DNA from: Aurifilum marmelostoma
Lineage: Eukaryota; Ascomycota; Sordariomycetes; Diaporthales; Cryphonectriaceae
DNA length: 64,000 nucleotides
Assembly (NCBI GenBank): GCA_027559495.1
Contig: JAMXSV010000005.1
Coordinates: 434,001 to 498,000 of the forward strand
Direction of reading: 5' to 3'
The notes beneath the pieces are model-generated. The model saw only the letters and a list, made by a program, of their open reading frames with translations. It made no database searches and was not told the origin of the DNA. Both the position numbers and the translations under genes were made by a program. Shown piece by piece: positions 1 through 11,713 of this stretch (the stretch's first letter is position 1; every line of letters starts with the position of its first letter).

Positions 1-360
1 ATTATGCAGTACTGTGTACATAGGTACGTACCATGAGTGCTCAGCACTGACTGGCAGAGGTGATGGCAGTGGCATGGACATCCCTGTCACCAGCCAACAC
101 TGCTGGGCATCCCTGCAATGTGCCCCTCCAAAATTTCCATCCATGCTTCTGAGAGACATAGCTCATTGAACCTCTGCTGTAGGGGCCCAATTCCCAATAC
201 CAAACACAACTTCAGCCAAAGAATCCAGTCACCATCACCACACCACCACCACTTAGCATCTTCGCTTAAGCCACTGTCGAGCGATTTCGATTGGGAATAT
301 CAAACTGCATACATCCTCGGAGCAACAATTAGCAGAAGAAGCGGAACAAAGAACAACAAA
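1..360. other. Upstream region of SKI6
   Basis: Presumed promoter and 5' leader of the exosome gene that starts at 361. An A-rich stretch (about 325-360) runs directly up to the ATG. No other gene is supported. Confidence 0.5.
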
Positions 361-1290
361 ATGCCCCTCGATACATCCTCCTACTCCCTCGCACTGCTGC
401 GCGTGGACGGTCGCCGCTGGAACGAGCTCCGCAGATGTCAAGCCCAGATACGCACCCAGGCCGCCGCCGATGGCTCCAGCTACCTCGAGATGGGCAACAC
501 AAAGGTCATGTGCGTCCTGACCGGCCCCACCGACCAGCAAGCTGCGCGGCGTGCCCTCGGCGGCGGCGGCGGCGGCGGAGGGGCCGCGGGCCAGAGGTCA
601 GAGCAGGAGAAGGAGGCGGAGGTGGCGGTCAGTATCGTGATTGCGGGCTTCAGCTCGGTAGATCGGAAGCGGAGGGGCCGAAATGACAAGTGAGTCTTGC
701 ATTGCACCGCGCTCAGGGGACGAGCGACAAAGCCAAGAAACTGAAGCTAAAACGGGCCAACCTGCTCTAGGCGGATCGCGGAGATGCAGTCCACCATCTC
801 GCACGCGCTGTCCTCGACCCTCCACACGCATCTCTACCCCTACAGCACCATCACATTCTCGCTACACGTCCTCTCGCAGGACGGCAGCCTCCTCGCCTGC
901 CTGCTCAACGCGTGCACCCTTGCCGCAATTGACGCCGGCATACCGATGACGGACTACATAGCAGCCTGCACGGCAGGATCCACATCGACATATGCCGCCA
1001 ACGACGAGGGTGCTGATCCGCTGCTGGATCTCAACCACCAGGAGGAACAGGAGCTGCCGAGCCTGACGGTCGCGACGCTGGGCTCGAGTGACAGGGTGGT
1101 GGTGCTGGTGTGCGAGAGTCGCGTGCAGGTTGGGAGGTTGGAGGGGATGTTAGCCGTGGCTGTGGACGGGTGCAAGAAAATGCGGACGATATTAGACGAT
1201 GTGGTGCGGGAGAAGGGGACAAGGATGATCAGAGAGGGCGCCATCGAGAAGGGCACAGGTTTAGATGATGATGTGAAGGTTAGTGGTTGA
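361..1290 (+). CDS. SKI6: Exosome complex RNase PH-like subunit SKI6/RRP41
   Basis: Core subunit of the RNA exosome ring, involved in 3'-5' RNA processing and decay in nucleus and cytoplasm. Two exons, 361-689 and 771-1290, join across an 81-bp intron (GTGAGT..CTAG) to give 282 residues. The N-terminal part (LLRVDGRRWNELR, then GSSYLEMGNTKVMCVLTGP) is the typical RRP41 opening, and the C-terminal half has the RNase PH fold with ACLLNACTLAAIDAGIPM. A poly-Gly run of about 8 residues interrupts a surface loop near residue 65. The ATG at 361 is chosen because family similarity begins there; an in-frame ATG at 118 would only add leader-like sequence. Eukaryotic RRP41 is normally catalytically inactive and structural; that is family knowledge, not something tested here. 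Confidence 0.93.
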
Positions 1291-1516
1291 AAGCCTTCGG
1301 CACCATCCGAGCACGCGGCTCGACGAGATGCTCGAGACTCAAACGATACCCCAGTTCTACGATCAGGACAATCAGAGGTGAGAAGACAAGCCTTGAATCT
1401 GCTCTCTGTTGATCATTATATTCATTTACGATGATGCCTTTTCGATCGTGACAGGCCCCAAAAGCAACAATTCCATACGCCTGCTGACCTACAGAAACTA
1501 ACCAGGGCCAAATCAA

Positions 1517-3207
1517 TCAGAGCTCGTCCTTGGCATGAGAAGCCTCTTCCGTCGGCTCCTCCGCCTCGGTCTCCGCCTGCACAGTGGGGTCCGCGCCACT
1601 CTGGGGTGTCGCCGGCTCCTCGGTAGTGCTGTCCGAGATACTCTCGGCATCAGGGGTAATCTCAGCCTCGGGCTGGGTGGTCGTAGTGTCAGCGGTCTCG
1701 CCCTCGGTCGCCTCAGGGGTAGGCTCGGATGACGCCTCCGGGGTCGCCTCGGTAGCCGGCTTGGGGGCATCTTCGACCTCGACCACAACGCCAGCCGGGA
1801 GCTTATGCTTGACACCCTCGCTCATCCGAATCTGGTCAATCCAGCGCTCGATACCCTCGTGGCCGTAATCCTCGCCCTCGTACAGTCTCCACCAGCTGCG
1901 GCGCGCATTGATCGCCACCACGTGCGTCTCGCTCTGGGAAAGACCGAGTGCCTTGAGCAGGTCTGCCGAGTGGTCGTCCTCGATATGGACCTCGTACATG
2001 GGGAACAGCTTACGCTTGCCCTGGGCGTGCTTGTGGGACAGCTCCGCGAGCGAGGTGAGAGCCGTCTCGGCAGCGGAGTCACGGTCCTCCTTGGACACAA
2101 AGGCAAGGAGACAGGTGTGCGACTTCGACGACAGGCAGTTCTTTGTGAGCTTCTCGGCCTCGTTGATGATCGCGATAGGCAGGGGTCCCTCGAACACAAC
2201 TGGCTTCTGGATGTTGGCGTCGTCAACGGGTTCCGTAACCTTCTCTTCGGCCTCTCCAGATGTCTCGGGCTCCGCTGCGGTGGCGGGCTTCTTGGGGGTC
2301 GAGCTCTTGCTCCTGGGCTTCTTCGGGGCAGGGTCAGGGTTAGGTGGTGCGACCTGAGACAGGAATGTGATCATGGCTTCCTTCTTCAGTTCACCGTCGT
2401 AGACGATGCCGTCCTTGTCTCCACCTGGCAAGAGGACCAAAGTTGGGAAGTCCTCGATGCCGAACATGTCCACGGCGTTCTTCTGAGTGTTCCGAACCTG
2501 ACCCACCGTAATGACGTCCAAGAAATCAATAGCAATGCTCTTCAGCAACGCGCTCGTGGTGCCCTTCTCAGTGAACAATAACGCCTTGGCGGACTCGTTC
2601 TTGTTGGACAGGAACTCGTCGAGGTCCTTGTCGTTGACCCGCTTGACATGGTTGTTGATCTTGTCCACAACCGCCTCCACGATGGCCTTGGCCGAACGCT
2701 GGCCCTGGTAGTCCTCCACCACAGGTTTGCCCTTCTTGGAGCCAGGGCGGACAATCTTCAGCGTGGGGAAACCCTGGACACCGAACTGGCCGCAGAGCGG
2801 CTTGTTGGCATCATCATCACAGTTGACGGCGGCGACCTTGGCCAGACCCTCGAGGTTCTTGGCGGCTTTCTCGTAGGCGGGCTTCAGGTTCTGACAGTGA
2901 CCGCACCAGGGGGCGTAGAACTCGACAACCTGTGGAGGTGGGAGGTTATGCGTGTCAGCAGGTTGTTAGACACTTATCAGGAAGCTTATAAAGCCCACAG
3001 AGGGCCAAGGAATTTGCGTTATTCGTGGGCCAGGAGGGGCTGCTTGTGTTTTCTTACAGAAGTGTGGTTTGAGTTGGCGATCAGGCTGTCGTAATTCTTG
3101 GAGTCGACCTGCAGGACAGGCGAGCTCTTGAGGTACAGGCTGGCGTTGACAGCTGGTGCCACGGCCAGCACGACGGCCGCAGCCGTAGAAAGAGCGGGGC
3201 AATGCAT
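1517..3207 (-). CDS. ER protein disulfide isomerase, single CGHC domain, KDEL tail (MPD1/P5-like)
   Basis: Oxidoreductase for disulfide formation and isomerisation in the ER lumen. Exons on the minus strand are 3207-3058 and 2929-1517, with a 128-bp intron (GTAAGA..CACAG), giving 520 residues. A signal peptide covers about residues 1-22. The catalytic thioredoxin domain has FYAPWCGHC (Cys59-Gly-His-Cys62) and the cis-Pro stretch GFPTL. A second thioredoxin-like domain (about 150-270) lacks a CXXC motif, and a third divergent domain follows. About 100 residues rich in Glu, Thr, Ala and Pro then lead to the terminal retention signal KDEL. Only one active-site motif is present, unlike classical PDI1 or tigA-type P5, so MPD1-like is the nearest name. 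It is divergent from VTA1, with about 0.8 kb between the start codons. Confidence 0.9.
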
Positions 3208-4003
3208 TGTTGGCAGTCAGTCTATGGAGACGGATCTTCGCGGGTAATTGGAAGGGAGCTTTTTTGCTAGCAGATATCGGAGGGGCAAGTTGGTCGTTGT
3301 GATGCAGAGACGAGGCCTTGGAGGGACACCTTTAAGGGATAGGGAGAGACATGTCCAGACGGGCCAGGTGTCTCAAGAGAAAGAAGAGGACAAATGGCAA
3401 TTCACGTCTCCTCCAGGAGGTGTTGACAGCTCCTTTGGGAAGCGAGGGTAATATGGACTTTCGGTACTGTCAAAAAACAGGTGGCGCGCCCCTTGTGGGA
3501 AAAGGCCAGCGTGGTTGAAATCCAATTCAGGATCCATTCTCGTGTTTGGCTTTGTTACACGCGAGGGAGGGCGGGACAGAAGCTTCCTTCTGTAAGCAGA
3601 CGCCCGATGCAACACTGATCTGGGGTAAGTCAGGCGCTAAGTCCGAGCTTGAGCCACCCGTGGCACTGAGCTTTCTAGTGGCCTACGCAGTAGGTGTGTC
3701 GGGGGGCAGCCCTGCAGTGAGGGGTTGCCAGTAGCTCTGTACTATGTAGGTGTAGTGGGGAGAGCAGATGAAGGTGGCGTCACAGCACGCGCCGGCCAGA
3801 AGTTGTCAGAACTGCCCGCCAAGATGGCTGCCTCGGATATCCCACTTCCCAGTCTCAACCACCACCGTCGTCCCACAGTCCTGGTGACCTCCCCACGCAT
3901 TCTCTAGACCTCCATCTCACATCGAGCTCTCGTCTTCAAGCGGCACAATTCCCCAAGTCAACGTTGTTTGAGCGAGAACTTGTCCTCGACAAACACCGCA
4001 GTC
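3208..4003. other. Divergent promoter region between the PDI gene and VTA1
   Basis: Carries the start regions of two oppositely oriented genes. Short open frames here have no coding character and no clear core promoter motif was seen. Confidence 0.5.
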
Positions 4004-5467
4004 ATGGCGGACGCGGTGCCTCAGGCTCTGAAGGGCGCCGACATCAATCTCTACAAGGCGGCAACGAGAGGTTCCCAACTGCAGACCGTCAAGCCCATCA
4101 TCGCATACTGGTGTAGGTCCTCGTGCAGTCGCTTAAAGAGAGGCTAGAGGAGGGCGGAAGCTGACTGGGTGTAGGCGAGTACTGGGTTGTCAACCAGATA
4201 CTGGCGAGGAACCTTCACAGCAGCGATGCTGATATACTCAACTATACGACGGGGTTGATGGACAAGCTAGAACAGGTATGTTCATTACTTTGTCTGCTTT
4301 TTTGGGGGGGGGGGTGATTCCTGTCCAGTACGGACCCCGCCATGCTAATACTCGTCCGCTGGACAGACCAAGAAGGAATACCCAAACGAGGACGCCATTA
4401 CGGACGATACCGCAGCCCAGGCGTACATCGAGCAGTTTGCCCAGGAGACTCTAGATAGGGCAGAACGGGTCATCAAGGCCAACAAGGTGACCCTGCAGAC
4501 CGCCAGCACCTTCGATGCCGCCTTGACCTTCTTCAACCTGGTCAACATCTGGGGACCGCCAGACAACGAGACACAGCAAAAGATCAAATACGCCAAATGG
4601 AATGCTGCCCGCATCACCAAGGCTATAAAAGAAGGAAAGGATCCAAACGAGACGAACCCCAAGAAAGAGGATCTGCCTGCCCAGCAGCAGCCGCCGGCCT
4701 TAGATCCGGCCGACCCCGAAGTGCACAATCTGGCCAGCCCAAGTCCCTCCAGCACTGTGCCAAAGCCGGCGACAGTCGAGGATGCGCCAGACACAGAAAA
4801 CAGGAGAGATTCTAGAGGGGTGTCACTGCCGCAGAGTCCTGATAGCGCACCTGTGCCTCCGTCTGCACCAGATGACGGAGAGCTTAAGCTCCCCAGTGCC
4901 CCTGGGTACGGAGAGGACGCAGCAGCGTCGGCTCCTCAGCCAGGCTACTTTGATCCTCCGCCCACCCTGCCCTCTCCCCTCTCCCCTCCGGCGGAGGATG
5001 AAGTGAGAGACACACCAGGCTTGGATGCCCCCTCAGCACCTACAAGCTGGTCGCAGGCCACCTCTCCGCCTGTATCATCACTCTCGCCCCCGACCGGCCC
5101 ATCGGCACCGCCCGCAAACCCTACCACCACGTTTCCTCCATCTTACCCGCCGAGTGCGCCAATTGTACCTTCGCCCGTCTTACCTCCTACAAATTCGGCC
5201 TCTACAAATATAGTTACGCCGGCTAATGTTTCTCGTCCAGTCGCTCCTCCAGCGACCACTCCGACGGGCGCAAATGTAGCCTCCACTGCCCCTGGAGGGT
5301 TCAGTCAGGTCCCCCAGCAGGTCACGGGCAATTTTGTGACCGACGACATGGCTATGGCGCAGGCCCAGAAGCACGCACGATGGGCAATATCCGCACTCAA
5401 TTTCGAAGATGTACCGACAGCCGTCAGGGAGCTGCGCCGCGCGCTAGAGTCCCTGGGCGCCACGTGA
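4004..5467 (+). CDS. VTA1: ESCRT-III/Vps4 regulator VTA1 (LIP5 homologue)
   Basis: Cofactor that stimulates the Vps4 AAA-ATPase in multivesicular-body sorting at endosomes. Three exons, 4004-4112, 4175-4275 and 4367-5467, give 436 residues; the introns are 62 and 91 bp. The N-terminal MIT-like module is recognisable from IIAYWCEYWVVNQIL and the TLDRAERVIKANKVTLQTA stretch, followed by FFNLVNIWG. A long Pro/Ser/Thr-rich linker (about residues 160-385) separates it from the short C-terminal helical domain (AQKHARWAISALNFEDVP) that in yeast Vta1 dimerises and binds Vps4. The first splice site falls inside the conserved YWCEYW motif, which fixes it firmly. Intron 2 contains an 11-base G run. Confidence 0.93.
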
Positions 5468-6638
5468 AGATTTGCGTCCGTCAGCCGTGTTTTGTTTCCG
5501 CCGACAGGGCAGCTGCCATACAAACCTGCCAGGCCAATGAAGGAGAATATTGCATACTGTCACAGTTTATTTCGCTTTTCCCTTGTATAATGAGAGCATT
5601 GAATGGAGTTCTGGCCATCTGCTGTCAATCAAATACCATCGAACCTGTTTCAATCAATTCAAGTCGAGCACTTCTTGCGTTCATTGAACTCGCACACGAG
5701 ATGGCACCGGAGTTTACCCAGCTTCCTTGCCATTAATCCTCTGATATGGGTTGTTGATGTCTTTCCATGGGTATAACCAAGTCGGGCCACCCCAAACCGA
5801 TCCTTTGTGGGATTTACACGATTCGAAAACATGCACGGCACGGCAATCCTGCTCGGCGTTTTGTTTGCTGCAGTGTCGTGGTTTGATTACGGGCCGTGAT
5901 ATTCCCTGTACCTTGATCCTCCTCTGTCGCCGAGATGTCTGGACATGAACTGCGCAAGCTGACCTTATTGCAGGTGATTACCTAGTCAGAATAATCCATC
6001 TACTCGGGATGAACTATTTTTCAAGCTGATTACCGAGAATCTTATCGGGACCGATACGCCGTGAGGCCGTTTTCCCGGGCTTATAGCTATAGTGCTTATC
6101 TGTTTGAAGGCGACCTCTTTCAAGGACTCTGGCCCATGTCTATTTCTGGGCCTCCCGCCTCTCTCACTGGCCTGCATCAGCATTTTCAACCTTTGGTTTT
6201 GTTTGACTTTCTCCCTCGCGCGTTCCGTTGGGTATTCCAGGCGCTTTCCCATCCAGTCACTGACGATTCGATGTAAGCTGATCACTCGCGACACGTTATC
6301 TTTGAGGGGCAGAATGGAATGTCATGGCCGTGGCCGCCTGGTCGGTCGCCCGCCGAGACGGCCATCGACGAGCCTCTCCTTCAGAGACATTTTCTTTGCC
6401 TCCAACACGCTCCTATAGCCCATGTTCGAACGATTGTCTTCTCTTCAAAGGTATATAATGTCTCCACGGCGATCGTCACTCTCTTGTCTCATCTCGAATC
6501 GTCAACCCACATGTGACAGGCTTCGTTTCTCCACGTTCTTGAAGAACAAATTTTGTCCATTCCTTTCTATATCACTTTTTTTTTCGCCTCTTTGTTTTTA
6601 CATACATTCCTTTTTTTTTTTCCCTCCAAACATTGAAA
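5468..6638. other. Intergenic region between VTA1 and the thaumatin-like gene
   Basis: VTA1 3' flank followed by the promoter of the secreted thaumatin-like gene. No further gene is supported. A TATA-like element lies at 6452-6458, and pyrimidine-rich tracts precede the ATG. Confidence 0.5.
6452..6458 (+). promoter_or_regulatory. TATA-box candidate for the thaumatin-like gene
   Basis: TATATAA lies about 180 bp before the start codon at 6639. The spacing would allow a 5' leader of roughly 120-150 nt. Assignment is by motif and position only. Confidence 0.4.
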
Positions 6639-7415
6639 ATGCATTTCTCCATTCTCGCACTCCCTCTGGTCGCCGCCCTGGTGGCGGCTATCCCCAATGC
6701 CCCCGGCGCAGTTGTCACGCCTGCTCCCTTTGCCAACAAGCGTGACTTGCAACAAATCACCATCACCATCGTCAACAGCATGGGCGAGGCCCTCACCACC
6801 TCGGTCGCCAGCAACGGCGGGAATGCGCCCCTCGTGACGGGCGGAGGCACGGGCACCATGGCAGCCAACGCGAAGGCGACCATCGTGGCGCCGCAGAACT
6901 GGAACGGCAACGTCGCCCTGGGGTTGGCCAAATACAACCAGCTGCAGGTCCCGTCTCTGATCGAGCCTGGTCTGACGCAGGTCAGCGGTACCTACATGAT
7001 GGACATTGATGTGTCTTATGTGTAAGAACCTATTTGTTCTCCCCCCCCCCCCCTTTGTGTAATAAATCAGACGAATCTCAGGCTGACCCCGGTCCACAGC
7101 AACGGCTTCACCGTCCCCATCATCTGCACCTGCAACTCGGACAACTCCTTCCTGTCGGGCTGCAGCAAGGACCTCTTCTCGCTCGGCAAGTGCGACCAGG
7201 ACGGCGAGAAGGACCTCACGGATGCGGGCGCGTGCCAGAACCCTACCAACGAGGCGAGCGGCAGCGCGACGTCGGCCAGCCCGTTCTTTGCTCCCTGCGC
7301 CGGCAAGGCGTATTCCTTCCCCAACGACAATGATGCCAACAGCGAGGGCAAGTGCACCTCGGGGGCTGCCACGTGCTGCGTCGGCACTGCGGAGAACGGG
7401 TGCCCTTCGGGTTAG
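6639..7415 (+). CDS. Secreted thaumatin-like protein with Kex2-type pro-region
   Basis: Small secreted protein of 232 residues. Exons are 6639-7021 and 7100-7415; the 78-bp intron holds a 13-base C run. Residues 1-18 form a signal peptide, and a dibasic Lys34-Arg35 site suggests Kex2 processing of a short pro-region. The mature part has two thaumatin hallmarks: DIDVSYVNGFTVP, matching the family's DVSxVDGFNxP region, and near the C terminus FFAPCAGKAYSFPNDND, matching its CPxAYSYxxDD region. All ten cysteines lie in exon 2, and the first half has none. Ten is the number seen in small-type thaumatin-like proteins, but whether they pair the same way is unknown. Fungal members are variously cell-wall proteins, beta-glucan-active proteins or candidate effectors; its role here is not known. 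A frame opening 6 bases upstream begins with TTG and is not a start. Confidence 0.82.
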
Positions 7416-9124
7416 AGACGGAGCCTCGAGAGGGTAGACTACCTTGCCATGGACCGGTGTGAATTGGTCAGGCGCGTTGTTCTTTTCATTTTGTTTTCTT
7501 CTTCTTCTTCTTTCGACAAGAAGTTTGTTCTTGGAATTGTATTACTACGATGATGGTGTGGATGGTTCGCATATGGCTGGATGAGTATTCTTTGATGATA
7601 CCCAACGCTTCATGAGCCACGGTCTCACTGGGAAAAGGGCGCAGGGAATAGGATCATTGGGGGAATTTTCCAGATGGTTTATATGTCTTGACTCTCTTCT
7701 TTTTTGTTCTTGAGAAATGCTTCAAGGCTTTCTCTCTCTTTCACTTCTTGCAATTCTATTCCTTGCATGCTTGCATCTACATGGCTTTGTGATCTCCTTT
7801 TCCTGCTGTTGTTGCTCCTGCTGCTAGGGATTCTTTTCAACTGCATCCTATCGGAGTCTAGCATTTCGTTGTAATTACCATTGCAATAGCATCTCCTCGG
7901 CATTTGTCCTTGTCTTGTATGACTGCTCTTACATTACGCGTGTGTATGTGTGGATACTCGACTCTGGCTATATCTCACGAGGTGGCCGCCGCGGCCCAGG
8001 CCGTCCGAGTAGTACGTAGTAAGCTGGCTGTTGGGCGTGTGTGCGTGTCTCGATTCGTGGCGCCTGTCAGCTCCAGTGTTTCTGATCTGGTCTGGTCTGG
8101 CGGCTGACTGTATTGTGCCTTGAGCTCCACCCACTTGCACGAAACCCCCCTGCTTTGGCCTGCCCCAGATGCCTATAATATCACTAACCAACGCTGGCCT
8201 CAGAAAGAAAGCAATGATTTTGATTTTTCTTGACGAGGATATTCTCTGGTGTCTTTTCTTCTCAGCTTGCGTACATGAACTAACATTAGAGGTGAGGATC
8301 GAAAGTTCGCAGCTCATGTTGCGGGAAAAACGTCGCTATTAAAGCAAGGATCCTCCTACTGTCAGCACTGACTGCTTCTCACCACCAGCGCCATGATCAT
8401 GTAAGCCACGCTCGTCTGAGGTCGTCAAGATTGAGGTCATTATAAAAGATTTTATTTCGGTTCGGCTGAGGTCATTGTAGAGTTCCCTGACAAGTGGGAG
8501 TATTTGGGAAAGAACTGGGTCCACCCTGTGATCTCTCATACCATTCCATTTCTCATCCATTTCATTCCCACTACCCTCCCACTTCTGGTGGTTATTAGTC
8601 TCCACACGAAAAGAAAAGAAAGATGTATTTTTGCATGATTTGATCCAGCGGTGTAGGACGCATTTGAGCAGGGTCGTGAAGATGTGAAGCCGATGAAAGG
8701 TGACCTGACCGAGGAGAAGGAGAAGGAAAGGAAGCTCTTTGATGCCCCATAAACGTTTGAGCCGTATTCAAACAACAAAGAATCCATCTGTATCTTCTCA
8801 TGCCACTGTGCGACGATCAGCATTCTTGGAACTCTACTGCCAGGCTGAGCTCGTCCCTCCTCACAATCCCGCCCATGGTTCGATTGGCTTGGAAAACGGT
8901 GAGGTGCACGTGTCTGCACAACATGTGAGCAGTCTCGGGCTTCACGAGAGAGCCCTGAGAGCTAGTCAGTGACGAGGGTGGTGTCGGAGCGGCCCTCGAA
9001 CGGGTGAGGTGGCAGCTGGCGGCTATGCTCACCCCCACCACCGCCACCAACATGGAAGGCAGGCAGGTTGTGCATCTCATGCTCCTCAGAAGAAGGCACG
9101 AGGCTGCCGAGACCACTGGACCCC
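7416..9124. other. Convergent intergenic region
   Basis: Lies between two genes whose 3' ends face each other. It holds AT- and CT-rich stretches probably including 3' UTR sequence. Short open frames on both strands show no similarity or splice logic that I recognise. Confidence 0.5.
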
Positions 9125-10433
9125 TTAGCACTGCCCACCACCAGCAGCAGCCAAGACAGCAGCAGGGGGAGGACGGACTGGTCCAAAGGGCAGGATCCTA
9201 TGCTGCTGTTGCTGCTGTTGCTGCTGCTGCTGCTCCTTTCCCTGCTCCTCATCAGGGTGCAGGGCGCGGTGGGCAGCCGCCTGGTCGGCGGCGGCGGCGG
9301 CGACGGCGGCAGCGTGGAAGCCGGCCGGGCCGCGGGCGGAGCTGAGCTGGCCCGAGGAGGTGTTGTGGCCGGTCAGGACGCGGACGAGGGGCCGCAGGGC
9401 GGCGGCGGAGGCGGCGAGGATGCTGAGGCCCAGCTCGACGTCGGCCCAGACGAGGAGCTGGTAGTGCAGGAAGGGGAGCTGGGCGGGCGTGGCGAACTGG
9501 AGCTGGACGAGGATGATGAGCTTGGCGATGGTGGCGGCGCTGGCACTGTCGACGCGGTCAGGTTAGCAGGCCTGTCTGGAGGATTGGGGAAGCAACGAGA
9601 GTGTGGGTACGGTACTCACATCATGCCCAGGCTCAGCAGGCCGCAGACGATGTACTTCATGCGCTGGCTGAGGGTCGAGTTCCACAGCATGGGGATGGGG
9701 TACAGGGCAAAGAAGAAGTCGATGACAATGTTGGAGATCATGCGGAAGTAGCCGACGTCGGCGCAGGTCTGGTCGCCGGCGTAGCTCGTAGCCCCCGTGG
9801 CCTCGGCGCAGACGTCGGACGAGAAGATGGTCGTGACAAAGGTCCAGATGACGACGACGATGATGGAGATGACGAGGATGGCCTGGTTCTTGAGGTTGCA
9901 CGCCAGGCGGTACAGGACGAGGGCCACGGCGATCTTGACGAGGCCCGACGAGATGTACAGCATCAGCTGGTTGGCCCAGTAGAACTGTTTTGCGCGTGGC
10001 GTCGCGAGGTTTTTCTTCGAGTCAGCGCGCCTGGCTGCGATCGCGAGGTTTTTTCTTTGGGCTGGGTGAGGCAGACGTTACCTTCATCATGACATTGTAG
10101 TCGAACCAGGGGCGGTAGACGTCCTGAGCGAATCCGTAGTGGATGGAGATGAAGCCCATGATGCAGGCCACGACGTAGCCGACCTGTGAAGGTAAGAGGA
10201 GGAGAAGCAAGCCATTGTTAGTATTCGCTCTGTCTTTGGTTGCTGCGCTTTTCTTGACGCACAGGCGCGACTGGGAAGAAGAAGAGACTCACGTAGGAGA
10301 GGACCAGGAAGAAGTCATCCAGACCAAAGGCCTTGACCAGCCAGAGACGAACGTACAGGCGCATGGAGACGGCGATGAGGTTGACGAGGATGAACGTCAC
10401 CATGGCACCGATGATATTGGCAGTGAAGGCCAT
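9125..10433 (-). CDS. PTH11-type (rhodopsin-like) seven-helix receptor with polyQ tail
   Basis: Predicted plasma-membrane receptor of the fungal PTH11/rhodopsin-domain class, 342 residues. Four exons: 10433-10293, 10183-10082, 9984-9620 and 9545-9125, with introns of 109, 97 and 74 bp. Family hallmarks are LYVRLWLVKAFGLDDFFLVLSY in helices 1-2, the FYWANQLMLYISSGLVK block, an extracellular loop with Cys (DQTCADVGYF), and the helix 6-7 motif LLVWADVELGLSILAASAAALRPL. No CFEM domain precedes helix 1. After the last helix the cytoplasmic tail holds His-Pro-Asp-Glu-Glu and then about 11 glutamines from a CAG/CAA tract. The ATG at 10433 is chosen because similarity begins there. The ligand is unknown. 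Confidence 0.85.
9203..9232. repeat. CTG/CAG trinucleotide tract (polyGln in the receptor)
   Basis: Ten triplets, eight CTG and two TTG on the plus strand, read as CAG/CAA (Gln) in the minus-strand receptor gene. Confidence 0.9.
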
Positions 10434-11713
10434 CTTGGGCTGTTGCTCGATGAGGACGAATGAGGTGTTGATGGATGGAGGGACACCTGGGTAGACTGGC
10501 ACACAGCGTGCTGCAGAGACGCAATGATGTGGAGGGTTCAATTGGAAAGACTCTCCTGACGAGGTCGATGTGAGGATTCTCTCTGGAGCCTGTTTCTGCA
10601 ATGGCAGGGTGCTCTTGAGAGTGTTCTCCTGAAGGGGTCGACGCGTTGTTGTGGTGGGTGAGAGAAAGGAGGTGGTGCTGTGAAAGAGATCGAATTGGTT
10701 TGTGGATGGTTTGGCAGGTAGGAGAACCAAACACGTCGAAAGGATGTTATTATTGGAGGATAGGTGGTCGTTTGATCAAGAGAACGCGTTCTGATGTGTG
10801 TGAACAAAGGTGGAGGGTGGTTCAGAAAAGGCGTGCTTCACTCAAGGCAGCAGGGAAAGCACAGATAGTTTCTCGACAGAGGTGCGTTAGCTACCTCTCG
10901 GGTCTGAAAACTCTCTCGTATAAATGCCATATGCAGTTAAAGGAAGACAAATACAGAATGAACCACTTTCTCCTGACTGAAGCACCCTTGGGAACAAGAG
11001 TGTAGCCTGATTGATCTTGTCTTGCCAGAATCACAGTATCAACTCCCTCAAGCTGCTCCACTATTCATTCGATAAATATCACCAACAAGTCTCTCAATCT
11101 ATGGCCTTTGAGTAGTGACCACGACTCTATATAGAGCTCTAACTACCTTGCAACAAGTGGTATTGTTATAGACACCGTCTGGCCGTGATGGTACTCATTC
11201 TCGAGCAGCATGCTTCATCACCCCACGATGCAGCAGCACTCAAAGATCTCACTGCTTCGATGCTAAAGACTATGCACAGATTGCCAACAGATGCCGAGTT
11301 TGTGGTTCCTTGAGCTGATCAACCAAGATATGACCAAGATGGCGTGGTTTTGTTGTTTTTTTACAATGATTATAAAATCACTATTTACATCAAGGCAACT
11401 CATATGGCATGGATATGTGTGCTGCTCATGTGTGCCTATATTGATAAATGCTACTTCAGCACAGCGTTCATTGATACGCTCATGCATATTGTGGACGAAC
11501 CCATTTGGAATTCGAATTCACGCGTTCGCTGTGCTGAGTACCCTCACCAGCCCGTCTCATAAGCTTGGACGAGTGTTCGATGACAGTTCGCCATCTCCTC
11601 TTGACGCGAGGCATTCGTCTGCGGGCACTGCGGCCCCAGTCGGTAGTAAATAGCATCTAACAGCGCGCCTGGGGCTGGCATATGAGTAGCGGCCCTGCTG
11701 GGGCGACATTGCT
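10434..11713. other. Upstream region of the PTH11-type receptor
   Basis: Promoter side of the receptor gene and 3' side of the LipB-like gene. Nothing coding is supported. The open frame running upstream of the receptor ATG, to about 10730, is leader-like and rich in Ser, Thr and Pro. Confidence 0.5.
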
